This document shows, piece after piece, positions 12,270-25,081 of a stretch of DNA of 64,000 nt; the first letter of the stretch is position 1, and every line of letters begins with the position of its first letter. The stretch is taken from assembly GCA_963576725.1 (NCBI GenBank), contig OY755240.1, positions 17,943,743-18,007,742 of the forward strand. Direction: 5' to 3'. The translations under genes were made by a program, and so were the position numbers. The notes beneath the pieces were generated by a model. The model searched no databases, was not told the origin of the DNA, and worked only from the letters and a program-made list of their open reading frames with translations. The stretch comes from Azorinus chamasolen. Lineage: Eukaryota > Mollusca > Bivalvia > Cardiida > Solecurtidae.

Positions 12270-12560
12270 CCAATGTATTTGCCATCACAGTTGGTGTAGA
12301 TTAGTCGGAGAGGGGATACGTTAATTTACACTGTTATGGTGGAGTTGGTATAAGTGTGAGGTTGGGCGCCCTTACACCGGTTTGAAACATAACTGCCTAT
12401 TCAGTGCATTTCCATCTTCTCCCTATTTGTAATTGTAATGTGTCTTTTTTGTTTTGGTTTTTGATAGGCATATTATTTTACTGTTCCTTATGTCATGGTG
12501 CTATTCGGACGACTGTGTGTTTTGTATGTGGTGTTTCCTGCATAACTCGTGCAATTACTT
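12270..12560 (+). repeat. Family A dispersed repeat
   Basis: Includes the upstream block TGTAGATTAGTCGGAGAGGG, then GTGTGAGGTTGGGCGCCC, and the distal GTGGTGTTTCCTGCATAACT. The central ACTGACCGTTCCAAGGCG block is damaged. Lies 0.2 kb 3' of the module 4 b exon. Confidence 0.75.
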
Positions 12561-12734
12561 TTTAATTATGCCCAAACGAAATACAGTGCCTCGTCCTTAC
12601 TATGCAGTTGTACATCAAGTCTGTATGTGCAGTTTTAACGCATGTGCAAACACAGATGTCTGAGGAATTGGACGGAGGAACGAATCAATATTACATTATA
12701 TCCCCACATACTTTATGGAGCAAAACATACGTAC

Positions 12735-12912
12735 ATATTCTCGACACTGTCTGCTTGTTTCGATATAAGCGATTATGATGTGTAGAGGAATTGTTTTCAT
12801 CGCAATTACTTCTTTAACTTCTTCAGGTCGCAGGCCGTCAAGTATACATAGCGGAAGAAGTCTGTCCACTTCAAACAATGGTGCAAGGCACTCCATTACA
12901 GTTGATATGGGT
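12735..12912 (-). CDS. Internal exon, module 4 type b
   Basis: 178-nt exon with acceptor GTATTCACATAG and donor GTACGT. One leading base then 59 codons, phase 0 end. The peptide contains PISTVMECLAPLFEVD, LLPLCILDGL and MKTIPLHIIIAYIETSRQC. Agreement with the module 1 b exon is very high (APLF-VDRLLPLCILD shared). Both synonymous and conservative differences are visible, consistent with a conserved protein rather than a fresh copy. Confidence 0.85.
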
Positions 12913-14029
12913 CTATGTGAATACAAAATGCCATGTGAAGATGACTTACATGGTGATGTATTTATTACATTTTCTGTTTTCCTTGAGATTCACTGACTCA
13001 AACTTTAATTTAGTACATACACAAATTAAATTATCTGCCTGATAAAAACCTTTGGATGAGACTTTATAAACCGAGGTCAAATGTATCAGTGCTTTATACT
13101 TAGCATCTAGACGGACTAGAGAAATTCTGTTGAAAATAAGAGTAGTACATCGCGGCATGTATTCTTCGTATCTTGTCCTATCTATCTGGGGCGTCAAAGT
13201 AGTCAATAATTGGTAAACACGTTAATCAACGAACAACATTAATGCATAGGGTAGATTTGTAACACATTTCACAACTGTTAAAATTTCATGTTAAAGTCCA
13301 ATGGTGAGCAGAAACGGACGTTTGTCAACACAATCAATCAATCATGTAAACAATATTCCTCGATAAACATCCGACAGGCTTAACTAACCTAAAATAGTGT
13401 TATTGAAAGGTACAAGCAATGCATATCATTGGCAAACAGAATCAACTGCATAACAGCAAGACCTGCAAGAGTAAGGTAAGGTTATTGTAAAAGTTTGTAT
13501 TACCGAAGTCGTGTTATTTTCTCGGTTTTTTATTTCCTGTACTATCTTAAAAACCTTGACAAATAAACACTTATCTTGTAAGAAATCATACAAATTTAGG
13601 TTCCAATTGATCAGTCACGCCTGTTGTCTAAACAATAAAAAATGCTATATCACTCGGAGTCTTCATGCGTTTGAAAAATTGTTTACTGTTACTCAAAAAC
13701 GTATTTTCAAGCAGGTTAGGCTACACACGTTAAGTGTCTTTTGTATATAATTAATATATTATTTCATGTGAATCAATATTTGGAAGAGTGTGGTGAATGA
13801 AGATTCAGATAAGATTCAGATTCAGATATTCCAGTATAACATTGGAAAATACGTTGACTACATTGTTACAATTCTAAATGCAATGTTAGATCAATACAGA
13901 GTGCTTAAATGGAATGTTGGACTGTTATATTTGTTTATAATAGATCTTAACGTCATACAGGTTATCAAACAATTGAGAACAAGAGACCCCATATTAGTGC
14001 AGCATTCAGCCAATGTCATTTACACTTAC

Positions 14030-14257
14030 GATGTAAGTTCCTGTTTTAAATCCAAGAACTGTTTTCCGCTCGTTGCAAAAGGTTCTTTGTAACAGTCGGA
14101 TCTTTTTGTAAAGTCCATTGGTTCAGAAATTGGCTCATGTGGTCGGCAAATGTCAAACATAAAATGTATAAGAGGCAAAAGGTACCACCAGCCAGGATTC
14201 CTTGCAGAATTTATGACGTCAGTGGCAAACCTCAGTAACGATGACTTCATTTTTTCA
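14030..14257 (-). CDS. Internal exon, module 4 type a
   Basis: 228-nt exon after acceptor CTATATTTCAG, ending at donor GTAAGT; phase 2 in, phase 2 out. The peptide has MKSSLLRFATDVIN, then WWYLLPLIHFMFDICRPHE. It closely matches the module 1 a exon (SSLLKFATDIA, WLYLLPVIHFLFNICRPYE), including a YKEPF / YREPL stretch near the end, which shows a fairly recent cassette duplication or conserved constraint. Function not established. Confidence 0.83.
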
Positions 14258-15049
14258 CTGAAATATAGGTAATTCATTTGGGATTAACTCGGTATCAATA
14301 ATCATAGTAAATGAACGACCGCGTATAGCCAAAGAAATCCAAGGCTTTTTAATAATTATAAAACGCTATTCAAACCTAGGGCAATTCACTACATGCATTC
14401 AATTGTATCATGTATTTTGGTTTTCTGGTCAAGTAAACTATTAAATGTATCGGATTAGTTAATTTCTAAAGTACCTGATAGATACATTTGTGTAAGCTAA
14501 CTTCAAACCGTAAGTGGTTTCAAATGTCATTTGTATATAAGCACAAGGTGAAACTGGCAAGGTGCACAGTAAATGACCAACGTGGATAGCATATTGGTAA
14601 AACAATTAATTTTCTTATATATGTTCATTATATCAAGTTCATATGAATGTAAATCTAATTTAAAAAAAAACTTCTACCAGTAGTCCCTTATTTCCACATG
14701 TACCTGTCACTACGGTTACAAGGGAACAGTCATTATTCCAAGTTACAACTTATTGCATTACAGGTTTATATCTGAAATTTACTACTTTCCGACTAGTGTG
14801 TTCAGCTGTTTTTTATATTTCACAAGTATACATACACATCTGTATACTCTCCACCAACACAAATAATGTCATGTGAAATAATACTGAAAAATGTCTTTCC
14901 CGGATGTTTTAACGAACACTCAAAGTGCAAACTGTACAAATTGTTTTCATTCTGTGTATTTATGTTTTCTAAAAATAGGTTGACAAGGACCTTAAGACAA
15001 GTATGATAAAATCAATGAAAACGTAGTAAAGTCAAACTGGAAAAGCCAC

Positions 15050-15435
15050 ACACAAAACGCCACCATCACCAAAACACCGACAGAAGGCAAATTTTATAGC
15101 AATTTATACACACACAAGCACACATACAGGAGATAGAAATACCAAACACGATCAAAAGCACAAGCACAAAGACACCAGACAAACACAAACGCAAGGGCGA
15201 ACACAAACGCACACGCACGAGACGAAAACCAATAACCCAAACTAACACATAAGTACAAAGACACCAAACAACGAAAAGCAAGGGTGACAAAGAGGGTGCC
15301 ACCTTGGAACGGTCAGTGGCAAAACCACCACCGGGGGCTTAAACAGGTTTACTGACGTCCTAACCTCACTCTTATCTCGAAATCACCTTAGCTAAACACA
15401 CATTGTAAATAAAGGTATCCCCGCCGGACTTCCCC
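15050..15435 (-). repeat. Family A dispersed repeat
   Basis: TGGAACGGTCAGTGGCAAAA, GGGGGCTTAAACAGG and the AAGGTATCCCCGCCGGACT extension identify it. The proximal half is rich in CACAAACGCACAC. Confidence 0.8.
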
Positions 15436-15714
15436 ACACCGTAGAAAACAGTAATACATGTAAAACATAGCATAACAACTGTGCACTCATGTAGATGAAA
15501 TGAAAACAATCTTAAATTTTACAGAAATACAGACTAGTTCAACCATTTTGCATTTGAGATTATACTTTTCAGGACTGAACATTTCAAAGCACCTGGCATA
15601 ATGTATAACCAGTATTTTAAGATACCTAATGATTGTAAATGTCCATTTTTGCTTCGATGTACATTTTGGTTTTAAATGTTTTTCACTTCTTTTTAGAGTC
15701 AATTATAATTATTA

Positions 15715-16320
15715 TACCCCCACAACGAAGTTGTTTTTTGTTTTTTTTTTTGGGGGGGGGGGTATACTGGAATCAGGTTGTCCGTCTGTCCGTCCCTCCG
15801 TCCGTCCGTCTGTCCGTCCGTGGACACAATTTTGTCCGGCCTTCTTCTTCTACAGTTTTGCTTCAATTTTGTTGAAAGTTCATGTATAGCCATATGACCA
15901 TATTGCACCGCATATTTCCATTATGATCGGACCACTACTTCAGGAGTTATCTCCCCTTTTTAGTCCCCTATCAATGTGGTTGCAGATATTAACTTTATAT
16001 TTGGCACAAAGCTAACTCTAGATAAATTACAGCTTTAATCCCAATCTCAGTCTGGTTGAATAATTTTTGACAGAGTTATGGCCCTTGAACTTTAATTTTT
16101 TGTCAAATTTTCAATTTTCCGGTCTTTCTTTGGAAGTGGTTAGAGATATTAACTTCATATTTGACATAGAGCTAAATCTAGATGAGGTACAGCTTAAGTT
16201 CAAATATGGGTCTGGTTGAATAATTTTTGTCAGAGTTATTGTCCTTGAACTTAATGTTTTGCTGAAAAGGTACCTTGCTTTAGAACTTTGTATTTGACAA
16301 AAACCTCATGAAAGGGTCTT
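15715..16320 (+). repeat. Microsatellite-headed tandem-unit repeat
   Basis: Starts with a C/G-flanked GGGGGGGTATACTGGAATCA, then a (TCCG/TCTG)n stretch at 15780-15825, then two diverged units near 15975 and 16135 sharing AGATATTAACTT-ATATTTG, GGTCTGGTTGAATAATTTTT (or CAGTCTGG...) and CAGAGTTAT-G-CCTTGAAC. Probably a dispersed element of the type common in bivalves. No protein. Confidence 0.7.
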
Positions 16321-16774
16321 GTTTCTCTGAATTATTCTTCATTTTTATTACATAAATTAGTTTGGGGCATGTATTGTTTTTAAATCTCTTCATGTTTCTG
16401 TATGTACATATGTTCAGATTGATGATAGGTGTTCTGACAAACAGACAGGTGGGGGTATTCTTTAGCCTTTGGCTTACAGTTCTAGTTTTAATCATTCCAG
16501 GTAAAAGGTTGAACACAGTGTATGGAATTAGCCCAGAAGTGGTACATGCAATAATAATTTAGCATTGATAGTATAACATAAATGCAATTGAATGACGATA
16601 TGTTGAAACTTGTTGAATGATAATGCTTTTAACAAATAATGTTAATTAGTTTAAGCAGTTTCGATCCAGATCAGATTTTACAATTTTTTCAGATTATAAT
16701 CCTTGCTGTTTGTCCGTACATAATAATAATATATTTCCTAATTTATATCAAATCTTACTTTATTTATATCAAAC

Positions 16775-16919
16775 CTCTCTTTGTCACCCCTCCTGTTGTT
16801 TGCTTTGCGTCTTTGTGCTTGTGATTTTGTTCGTGTGTGGAACGTTTGTCTCTGGTTCTTGTCTGTCTTTTGGTGTTTTCTGTGTTCATCTCGTGTGTGA
16901 GTGTGCGTTTGGTTGTGTG

Positions 16920-16951
<32 letters not shown>

Positions 16952-17035
16952 TGTGTGTGTCATGCTGCCTATCGGTGCTTTGGTGGTGGTTGCGTCTTGT
17001 ATATGGCTTTGCCTGCTTGACTTTACTACTTTTCC
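16775..17035 (+). repeat. Family A dispersed repeat, truncated, with GT/GCGT run
   Basis: Begins at the CTCTTTGTCACCCCTCCTG block, so the first third is missing. It carries CTTTGGTGTTTTCTGTG-like sequence, a (GT)n(GCGT)n run at 16915-16960, and ends TGCCTGCTTGACTTTACTAC. Confidence 0.8.
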
Positions 17036-17308
17036 ATTTAGATCTAAAAAGTTAAGATTGAATAAGTGTACCCAACCCTGAGAACGTAACTGTGTTGACC
17101 CTGATGAGTGAGTTCTCAGAGTTCCTCTTACTAGGGTCTGCACTGTTTGTTTTGAAATCATCATGTTTTGTGCAAATGCACTTCTAGAAAAAGAAAGCAG
17201 GTATTATAGAAAATAGACATTGAACAGGGTTTACAAGGAGGCGTTCATTATAACTTACAACTTAATGCAAGTAAATTGCAATAACTGTCCCCTTGTAAAC
17301 AAGGGAGG

Positions 17309-17548
17309 TTACAGTACAAGCCACGCGGACTTTTTGTTTTCCGCGGCCCATCACAATTTTATCCAACGCGGACACGGGTATTTTTGTCCGCGCTGATATG
17401 CGGTCTTCCGCAATCGAGCGCGGGTTGTGATGGGTCCGCGCTGGTCCCTCCACAGGGGCACTCGTCGCCGGGCGCGATCGTTATCACCGCAGGTCGCGGT
17501 GGTATCATCGTGGACCACTGTGTACCACTGCGGATCGCGCTGGACCTT
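17309..17548 (+). repeat. CpG-rich dispersed element, copy 1
   Basis: A sharply GC- and CpG-rich island in AT-rich surroundings. It opens TTACAGTACAAGCCACGCGG and repeats GTCCGCGCTG-type words. The end sequence recurs inverted at 29950. Confidence 0.65.
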
Positions 17549-17949
17549 ACCTGGATTGATATTTATATCCTTTTCATCCTTTTATATCCATTTTCACGGC
17601 TTATCTTTCTCTTTACATGTACATACAAATATATACATCCACATTTTGCAAAATTGATATGAAATGTATGAAATAAAACACTCGAGAAATGGTTCGTTTA
17701 GACTAATTCCAAACCGAAACTGTTCTGCATTCGGAAAACACAAATTAATGCATCCATTATTTTTGGCGCGTTTGATTGTACTGGAATATAACCTGTCCGT
17801 GAATTGTCTGATTCGTTTCTGCATAATATTGGTGCGATATTCTAGTATGCTTTCTATTTCAATTATTTGTTGTTCAATACGTAAGATGTTTTATATAGAA
17901 ACACGGAACACCCATTAAACACAAAACACACACACACAATAAGTTACTA

Positions 17950-18890
17950 GGTTGTATAACTTGTATCAGGTTTGCATACGTTTGTGCACATTGTTAGTGA
18001 ATTCATCTTCATTTCGACTCTATGTTTTAGGTTCCAATTCTAATTCCCAATCGATTTTGTTTTCAGTTTCACATCAGTGTAAATTTTAATTATCAGAAAT
18101 CTACTGGAAACGACCAACAAAACCTATTGATTCTGTTATGAGAATAGTCCTGACTGGTCTTCTTATGATTTCTGTATAGATCTACATGTATATAAATACT
18201 GTTCTGGCAGACGAAAGAATTGAGGGATTTTATTTACTAATACATCTAATAGCAATTAAGCCAGGTGAGTTATAATTTAGAAGTTTTCTCCATTATTTAG
18301 TCTTGGTTCGGCAGCTTAAATGTACGTTTTAACCAGTTTCAATAGCCATTCGAATAATACTTGTATGGTTGTTTTATTACCCTTGTGTTTAATATTTTAC
18401 TGTGTACAAATGTACCTGTGTACATGTTTTGTCTTTCTGCTTGGTGTACATGTACTGCATGTTTAGATTCTGCTCAATCGATTCACTGCCATGATGTACC
18501 TGCATCCTATGGATTAAAAAAGATAATCCATTTTTTTTCTAAAAACGTAGATATAGATGTAAACCAGTTTTTGGTTCTGGTTTGATAATGAGATATTGGA
18601 CGTCTGGTCTAGATCTAAAGTGTTGTTAATGTCATGGCAACCGAATTCTGGGAGTGAAGGGGCATACGAATTAAATTAATCAATGTAATTAAAGAAGCGT
18701 ATACAGTATGTACATGGTTTATCAAACCACGGACCTCGTACACCCACATTCTTTCGTTAAACGGATATGTCTAAACCAACGTGTCGCCTGCTTAAATTCC
18801 ATGACCTATTCCTTATTTAGAAATAGATCACAATTTCCCCATTGTAAGTTGTATTTACTATTAAACCCTTCCATGTCAAACTTGAAAACT
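17950..18890. other. Intron, nothing recognised
   Basis: AT-rich, no repeat family shared with the rest of the window, no coding signal. Confidence 0.45.
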
Positions 18891-18899
18891 CTAATGTTT

Positions 18900-18956
18900 G
18901 CAAACAGTTTGGATCCTGATCAGACGCCGCGTCTGATAAGGATCCAAACCATTTGA
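18900..18956. repeat. Family C foldback
   Basis: CAAACAGTTTGGATCCTGAT plus CAGACGC pairs with GCGTCTGATAAGGATCCAAA; nearly perfect stem. Confidence 0.8.
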
Positions 18957-18959
18957 CAC

Positions 18960-20480
18960 TTATATTAAAGTTTCTTAAGACCCATTCCTCCATACATGTA
19001 GGCTCAATTTGGATCCAACCTCTTTGAATAAATCTACCGAAAAGGAGCATTAAGTAGATAAAATTATTGTTTTTAGAATTTTGTAATTTGAAACCATTGT
19101 GTTAAATAGAGCATATACTCCTATACGTGTAGGAGCAAATGCTCTTTTTATCACATTGGTTTCAACAGGTGACTTTTACAGAGGCGTAGAAAGGAGTATT
19201 TATGGAGGAAAGGATTAAGTAAAAACTATCATAATTTTTTTATAAAGAAAAGTCGATGAAACATGTAAGCAGACAATGATTTGACAGTGACTATTTTAGT
19301 GGATTATTACGTCATAATGACAGTGAAGGGGTTTATAGCATACAGTACAGATTACAGCAAACACCTCCTTTCAACAACACTTTAAATGAATCCCAAAACT
19401 TACAGTGGAACCTCTCTACATCGATACATGTACAAATAAAATGTCTGTTTTAAGACAGATGGCAGATTAATGCAGGATAAAAGTACTTTTGTCCTGCATT
19501 AAGCGGTCACTTGTATTCAAAAGATCCCAGGTATTCCTTACTGGGTTGTCTCTTGAGAGAGATTTGCCATGAAACTCCGATGAGCAACAACCTCTATACA
19601 ACGACAATACAGAAGTTTATATCCCCCAGAGTGTTGCTTTGAAGAGATTATACTGTAGTTATCATTTATTAATAAATACGTACAGCAAAAAATATCTCTC
19701 ATACATGTACGCCAACTTTCTTTCTTTTTAAAAGCATATTTCTTAATTTAAATGCCAATTTCTAGTTTTAAAGTAAGCCGGTGGTCTAATATTCGATGCG
19801 TTAAAAATGTAACTGCCCCTGATAATAACAAAATTACTGCAAAACCTTATAAAACGAACCCTGTGACCATACCGAGAAAATGACCTGATTAGAGAGGTTC
19901 TCAAACCGGTATAGCGAAGTAAAATAACAATTCAAAACAGTTGAATTGGCTGTCATTTAATAAAGGTGGTAACTAAACACAGGATACATGTAGCTCCAAT
20001 ATCGGTTTAAAAAGATTATCGGTTAAGGGGCGGCGATTGTAAACAACCATTCTTAAAAATGTTGATTAGACGATCGTTTAAAACAGATGACAGCTAATTG
20101 CAGAATTGAAGTAATTTAGAAAGCTCCTTACTCTTTCTGCATTACCGATTTCCTATGTAATCAACCGTCCGTTTTTAGAACAATGTAGGTATTTTCTTTT
20201 TTATCCTTTGCGAGCAAGTAGAGGAAGTAAAATAAAATAAAATTTGAAGGGGACAAATGTCAGCCCTATCCTCCCATGCCCAAATAGGAGAACAAATGTC
20301 CTAGAGAGAAAATATCCGTATACCGAAGGGTAGATACAATGTACAACAAGAAGCTGGAATGAATCGACCTTCAGGAACACCCTATACATTACCAGCTGAA
20401 CTTTGGGAAAAAAAGATCCCATGATCTGGCATTTCTTTGAAATGGAAGACATTCTTATTTATGTGTTGGACATGCCTCAT
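18960..20480. other. Intron, only vague palindromes
   Basis: A segment at about 19440-19510 contains an inverted CTGCATTAA / TTAATGCAGG pair; otherwise nothing supported. Confidence 0.45.
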
Positions 20481-20499
20481 ATGTCGAATAGGGGTACAC

Positions 20500-22049
20500 T
20501 CAAAAGCCCTTTACTACAAAAGCTCCTCATCTAAAAGCCCCTCACTACAGAAGACCCTCGATCAAAAGCCCCTCACTAAAATGGCCAAGGCTTACAAAAG
20601 CCCCCCACTTTTTTTGTTAATTAATCATTATACTCCAAATATTTGGACAAAGTGGACCAAAATCAAAATTACAGCTATCTGGATCTACCCTGTTTGCTGA
20701 ATGACCAGTTTATAAAGATTCATTAAGTAAGGTAATTAGCACACTCTATACTTATAAAAGTAAACATTGTAGATCACAAGGAGGAGATTCCTTATATTTA
20801 TTTCAAACAGGGTAGACCCAAATCAAATCTAAAGCTATATGATCTAGTTCAACCATGTTTGCTTTGTGACAGTTAATATAGATCCAATAGCTATGGATGA
20901 TGTAATATTAGCCATATTATTTATAAATTATTATAATATTACCCCAATTAACTTAAACACAAACTTTTTCCATTTTCTAATTCCTTAACTTTCTTAATTT
21001 TTCAAACAGAGTAGACCAAAATCAAAATACTGAGCAATCTGATCTGGATCTACCCTGTTTGCTCAATGACAAGCTTATAAAGATTCGTTAAGTACATTAG
21101 AACACTCCTTTTAAAAGTACACTTAACAAAGCACTTAAAGTTCAATTAATGTTAGTATTGTTTTTTGTGAGGGGCTTTTGTAAACCTTGACCATTTTGGT
21201 GAGGGGCTTTTGCAAGAGGGACTTTTGTAGTGAGGGGCTATTGTGATGGTTTATTCCCATTTCGTCTACTTCCCATTTCGTCTACTGTAATTCATTCCCA
21301 TTTCGTCTACTTTAAAATTTTACCCTGTTCCCATTTCGTCTACTGTTATAATTAAGTTATATTTACTCAGTTATTTTATAAATATCTTACAAGATTCAGG
21401 CTTTTTGAGGACTTTTTAATGTGTTGTCATAATTTTTTATACTTTCTTTTAATATTTAAGATGCTTTTTTTGGCAGCAGACTTAATCCACAGTAGTATAT
21501 TTGACACCTATCACTGTTAGGGGGCAATTGCTTTATCATGTTTTCTTAAGAATTACCATTACTCATAGCAGTTGGGTCATTGCATAATCATGTTTTCACA
21601 GTTTTCTTAAGCATTACCATGAGTTACATCAGTTGGTTTTGGACCCAGATCAAAAGTTTAGATGATGATCATTTTCCTTGATTGGCTTAAGTGGTTTCTT
21701 GTTTTTTATAAAATTGCATTTTTGCTTGCATAAAATTTCTAAGTTAAATCTTAAAACTCCTACAGAACCCTGTTTTGGGTTTTGATCCAGATCAATAGTT
21801 TGGGTCAAGATAAACCAAAACATTACACTCAAATGCATGAATTTTGCGTGATGTGAAGATAATATAATATTGATCAAAGACATAAAAATATAAGTTTGTG
21901 GCAGTAGACATGAAAAATATAAGCAGTAGACGAAATAGGAAAGGGTGTAGAATTAGGAGTAGACGGAATGGGAACAAAGGCCAAAATAGTAGACGAAATG
22001 GGAAGTAGACGAAATGGGAAGTAGACGAAATGGGAAGTTACCATTGTGA
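20500..22049. mobile_element. DNA element 1 with iterated-phrase ends (interrupted)
   Basis: The left end (20500-20607) carries several copies of AAAAGCCCCTCAC. The right end (21164-21247) carries the complement GTGAGGGGCTTTTG four times, including a matching ACCATTTTGGTGAGGGGC / CCTCACTAAAATGG block. Outermost bases are TCA...TGA, flanked by TACAC at 20495-20499 and 22050-22054 as a candidate 5-bp target duplication. Element 2 is inserted at its extreme right end. Inside, a segment with TGGATCTACCCTGTTTGCT is present twice (about 20678 and 21048). Non-coding; without the insert about 750 bp. Confidence 0.72.
21248..22042. mobile_element. DNA element 2 with iterated-phrase ends, 8-bp target duplication
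   Basis: The left end has four copies of TCCCATTTCGTCTACT at 21254-21353; the right end (21921-22037) has the complement AGTAGACGAAATGGGA about six times. The terminal inverted repeat is GGTTTATTCCCATTTCGTCT against GGTAACTTCCCATTTCGTCT. A perfect direct repeat ATTGTGAT flanks it (21240-21247 and 22043-22050). The 8-bp duplication points to a hAT, P or similar transposase acting in trans; no transposase is encoded. Confidence 0.82.
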
Positions 22050-22579
22050 TACACGCGTTGAATAATTTAGATCAACAGTATCTAGAATTTTAAATCTCGT
22101 TTTGTTTTAATAAGATCTAGATATTAAGATATACATGTACAGTCTCACAGCGTTCATTTATGTGTTGTAAACTGTCTTCTTTCTGGCTACTGTAAAGTAC
22201 CATATCAGATCTAGTAAAAGTATTTTAGTATAGATCTAGATCATATCAATCTAAACTGTCTTTAGAACTAGAATTCGCAATAATCTAACTGGTTTTAATC
22301 GGTAGGGTTTAATTATGCTTAGCCATAGATCTAATTAGTCAAAGCATAGTTATCTTCTATTTTTCGGGAAACTGTTTAACAAATCATAACTTTAATCAGC
22401 AAAAGTAACAGAATTACAAGAATGTTTTCATAGTTATACAATTCATAAAACTATGTTTATTAATTTAAAACTCTTAAATGATAAGACTCAGATCAGATTT
22501 CTTAAATAAAAGCTGTTTGACCAGGAGTCTGCTCTGTTTGCTTATCCCTTTACCATATATAAACAATGTCCATGCCTTT

Positions 22580-22650
22580 GCAAACAGAGTAGACCAAGAT
22601 CTGAAGGCGCCTATTGGAGTCGTATAATCGGGACCAGCTCTGTTTACTTG
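22580..22650. repeat. Family C foldback
   Basis: GCAAACAGAGTAGACCAAGA at left, GGGACCAGCTCTGTTTAC at right. A half-copy (GGAGTCTGCTCTGTTTGC) precedes it at about 22525. Confidence 0.7.
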
Positions 22651-22907
22651 TGAAATTATATAAGATCTGACTCTACATTTTCTACAAGTACCAAGAAAAG
22701 TCATGGACCGCGTACCTACACCATTATAAAAATCAACTTATAAATAGCATGATGTCATCTTTTCCGACATAAATATTAAACAGGGAAATGGTTGAAACCC
22801 ACCGACAACCAAACTTTAGGTTACGCTTCAGCTAGAGATCCGCACGTCTGACATGACCCGGCAACAGAAGTAAAAATTCTGAGAGCATCGACGCTTTTCA
22901 CGTGCTT

Positions 22908-22977
22908 GCAAACAGAGTAGACACGGATACGATGGATCTTATAGAAACCGTCTGATCAGGGTATTCTCTGTTTGCTT
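22908..22977. repeat. Family C foldback
   Basis: GCAAACAGAGTAGACACGGA is paired with GATCAGGGTATTCTCTGTTT across a GATCTTATAGAAACC centre. Confidence 0.75.
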
Positions 22978-23091
22978 ATGAACTTATGTTGAATCTAACT
23001 CTATAGTTTTGTTCCAATACCAAATCAGCCTCAGTACATAAGCTATTTTAAAAATAAATTTAATAAATATTCATGATATCGGTATTTCGGT

Positions 23092-23152
23092 TTACGGACA
23101 TTTGCCCCCCCCCCCCGGACACTTGCCCCCGGACCTTTGCCCCCTATTTGGG
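23092..23152. repeat. Iterated GGACxTTGCCCCC block
   Basis: The phrase (C)GGACA-TTTGCCCCC occurs three times in about 55 bp with a 14-base C run. It resembles the iterated ends of elements 1 and 2, but no inverted partner was found in the window, so it may be a broken element. Confidence 0.55.
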
Positions 23153-23410
23153 GCCTTAAAGGTCAAGTAAACAGATTGGGTTTTCGTCAAATTCTGATAG
23201 TATATAGTTAGTTAAACACCAAGCTTTAGAAAATTCTTACCGTTTTCATCTAGTTTTGATTTAAATCGAGTTTTTATTGTACCGCGAACCGTGTATTTTG
23301 AAAATCGATACATGATTATCTCCCTTGCGTGACGTCACTTGTGATGCTCGCCAGTCAAGGATCCCATTGAGAGGGAGGAATGTACACAGAAACTTAACCT
23401 TTTCCTTTAA

Positions 23411-23492
23411 CTTAACGCCTCTGCAAACAAAGTAGATCCAGATCAGAGCCTACAGGAACCGTCTAATTAGGGTCTGTTCTGTTTGCTTACAA
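23411..23492. repeat. Family C foldback
   Basis: GCAAACAAAGTAGATCCAGA against TTAGGGTCTGTTCTGTTTGC. Confidence 0.75.
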
Positions 23493-23693
23493 AATTAGAT
23501 CAAATCCGATTCCTAAGTTTCTATAAATACCCAAATTATTTTCACACTTTTCCAGACATTACGTCCATGGATTAGCCTTAGAAAGTGACACTTTATCGAG
23601 TAGGGTAAACTATTTATGGGGTGTGATGTTTATTTTAGGTGTGAAATACAATGATACTTAAAATTAAACACATATTTTTTTTATTTTGTTAAT

Positions 23694-23893
23694 CTTAAAC
23701 CTTCTCTTGCCTTTTACCCATGCCCTGTTGTATAATTATATATAGCTTCACTGTGTACACGTATTTCGCTGTGCAATCACTGCTGTAAATCAACTTGTAA
23801 GTAGTGCAGACCCTGATGAGACAGCTCCTGCGGGTTTTCACTATTTACAGGTTGGTTTATTGACGTGAATAGCAAGCGAATGGTTAAAACTTA
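23694..23893 (+). mobile_element. Family D MITE, copy 2
   Basis: Left border TTAAACCTTCTCTTGCC, right border AGCAAGCGAATGGTTAA. The interior has CACTGTGTACACGTATTTCG and GAGACAGCTCCTGCGGG as in copy 1 (inverted). Confidence 0.65.
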
Positions 23894-25081
23894 CTTTACC
23901 TGTCGGTGAATTTACACTATTCATAGACTGTAATTTAAAAAGAGGATGAGGTTAGGACCAAGACCATTAGCAAATAGTGTAGATTCAGATCAGAGGGACC
24001 AGTTGGGTCCCGCCCATGAGTTGGGTCCAAACAACTTTTATACAGAACCAGACAACTTTAGATGAATTTCATATTTAGGCAAAGTGGGTTCAGATGAAAT
24101 GGGACGTTCTCGTTCAGTAACATAGTACTATATATGTATAAATGTACGTATTTAGAAAAAAAGAAATTCCACCGAAATACAGAAAAATAGAAAATTATTT
24201 ATTTATTTTACTTTAATATTTCCAATACCAAAATGATGCATTACTTTCGGAAATCGAGTAAAGGTTGAACTACCAAAATATGTATTTTGTTGGGAAAATG
24301 AGAAAAAGGTGGATCTTGATAATAAATGGTTGTCAGTCTTGAAGAATGACTATTTTTTTAAATATATTCATGTTTCTAAAGCTTGTGAATTATTTTTAAA
24401 TGACTGAACCTACCACAAATAAAAATGTCTATAAAAAAAATATAGTCAACACATTAAAACTGTTACTACATTTTTCTTTATCATAAATTTACAGTATACT
24501 CGTATGTGCAATTTAATTATGGTTTGTATTACATGTATATGGAAATAACAGTAAACATAGCCATTAGAATTTCTCTATGCATGTATGAATGAATGTTAAA
24601 TGGCCTTAGGCCATATTGTACTAAGCCATATTACACACGAAATGCCCCATGCAGGGCCAGTCTCCAGATGTCAGTTATCATAGTGGCACTTTGTCAAATA
24701 CTCATCAGGGGACAATGATTATTGCAAGGCCATAAAACCCGCTTCCTGTATATTACGCATTGTTGCATTCCTTTCTGTAGCTGTGGTAACTTGTCAAAAG
24801 AATCAATCATTGCGGTCATGGCGCCTCAAAGTTAGTTTTGGGCAAAATGTAGGTAATAATCAGTAAAAACTATAATTATAAAACGTATCCAATGAACAAT
24901 TCCGTAAATTACAGTAATCAAGAATGACTTTTTTCCTATAGATTTATGGTCAAAATTGTCCATGTTCAAAAATTGCAAAAGGATCATATTTATGATAAAC
25001 TATTTCCCTGATGAAAAAATATGCGTCAGTAAATCACTTCACGAATATAAACCCTTTATTCCACGTGCCTGTTTATGCCAA

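Noticed and set aside
12775..12996. 73-codon plus-strand frame
   Set aside because: Antisense shadow of the module 4 b exon.
13790..14092. 100-codon plus-strand frame
   Set aside because: Partly antisense of the module 4 a exon, which has the better evidence.
17384..17662. GC-rich overlapping open frames
   Set aside because: They lie on the CpG-rich dispersed element, where lack of TA-rich stops opens all frames.
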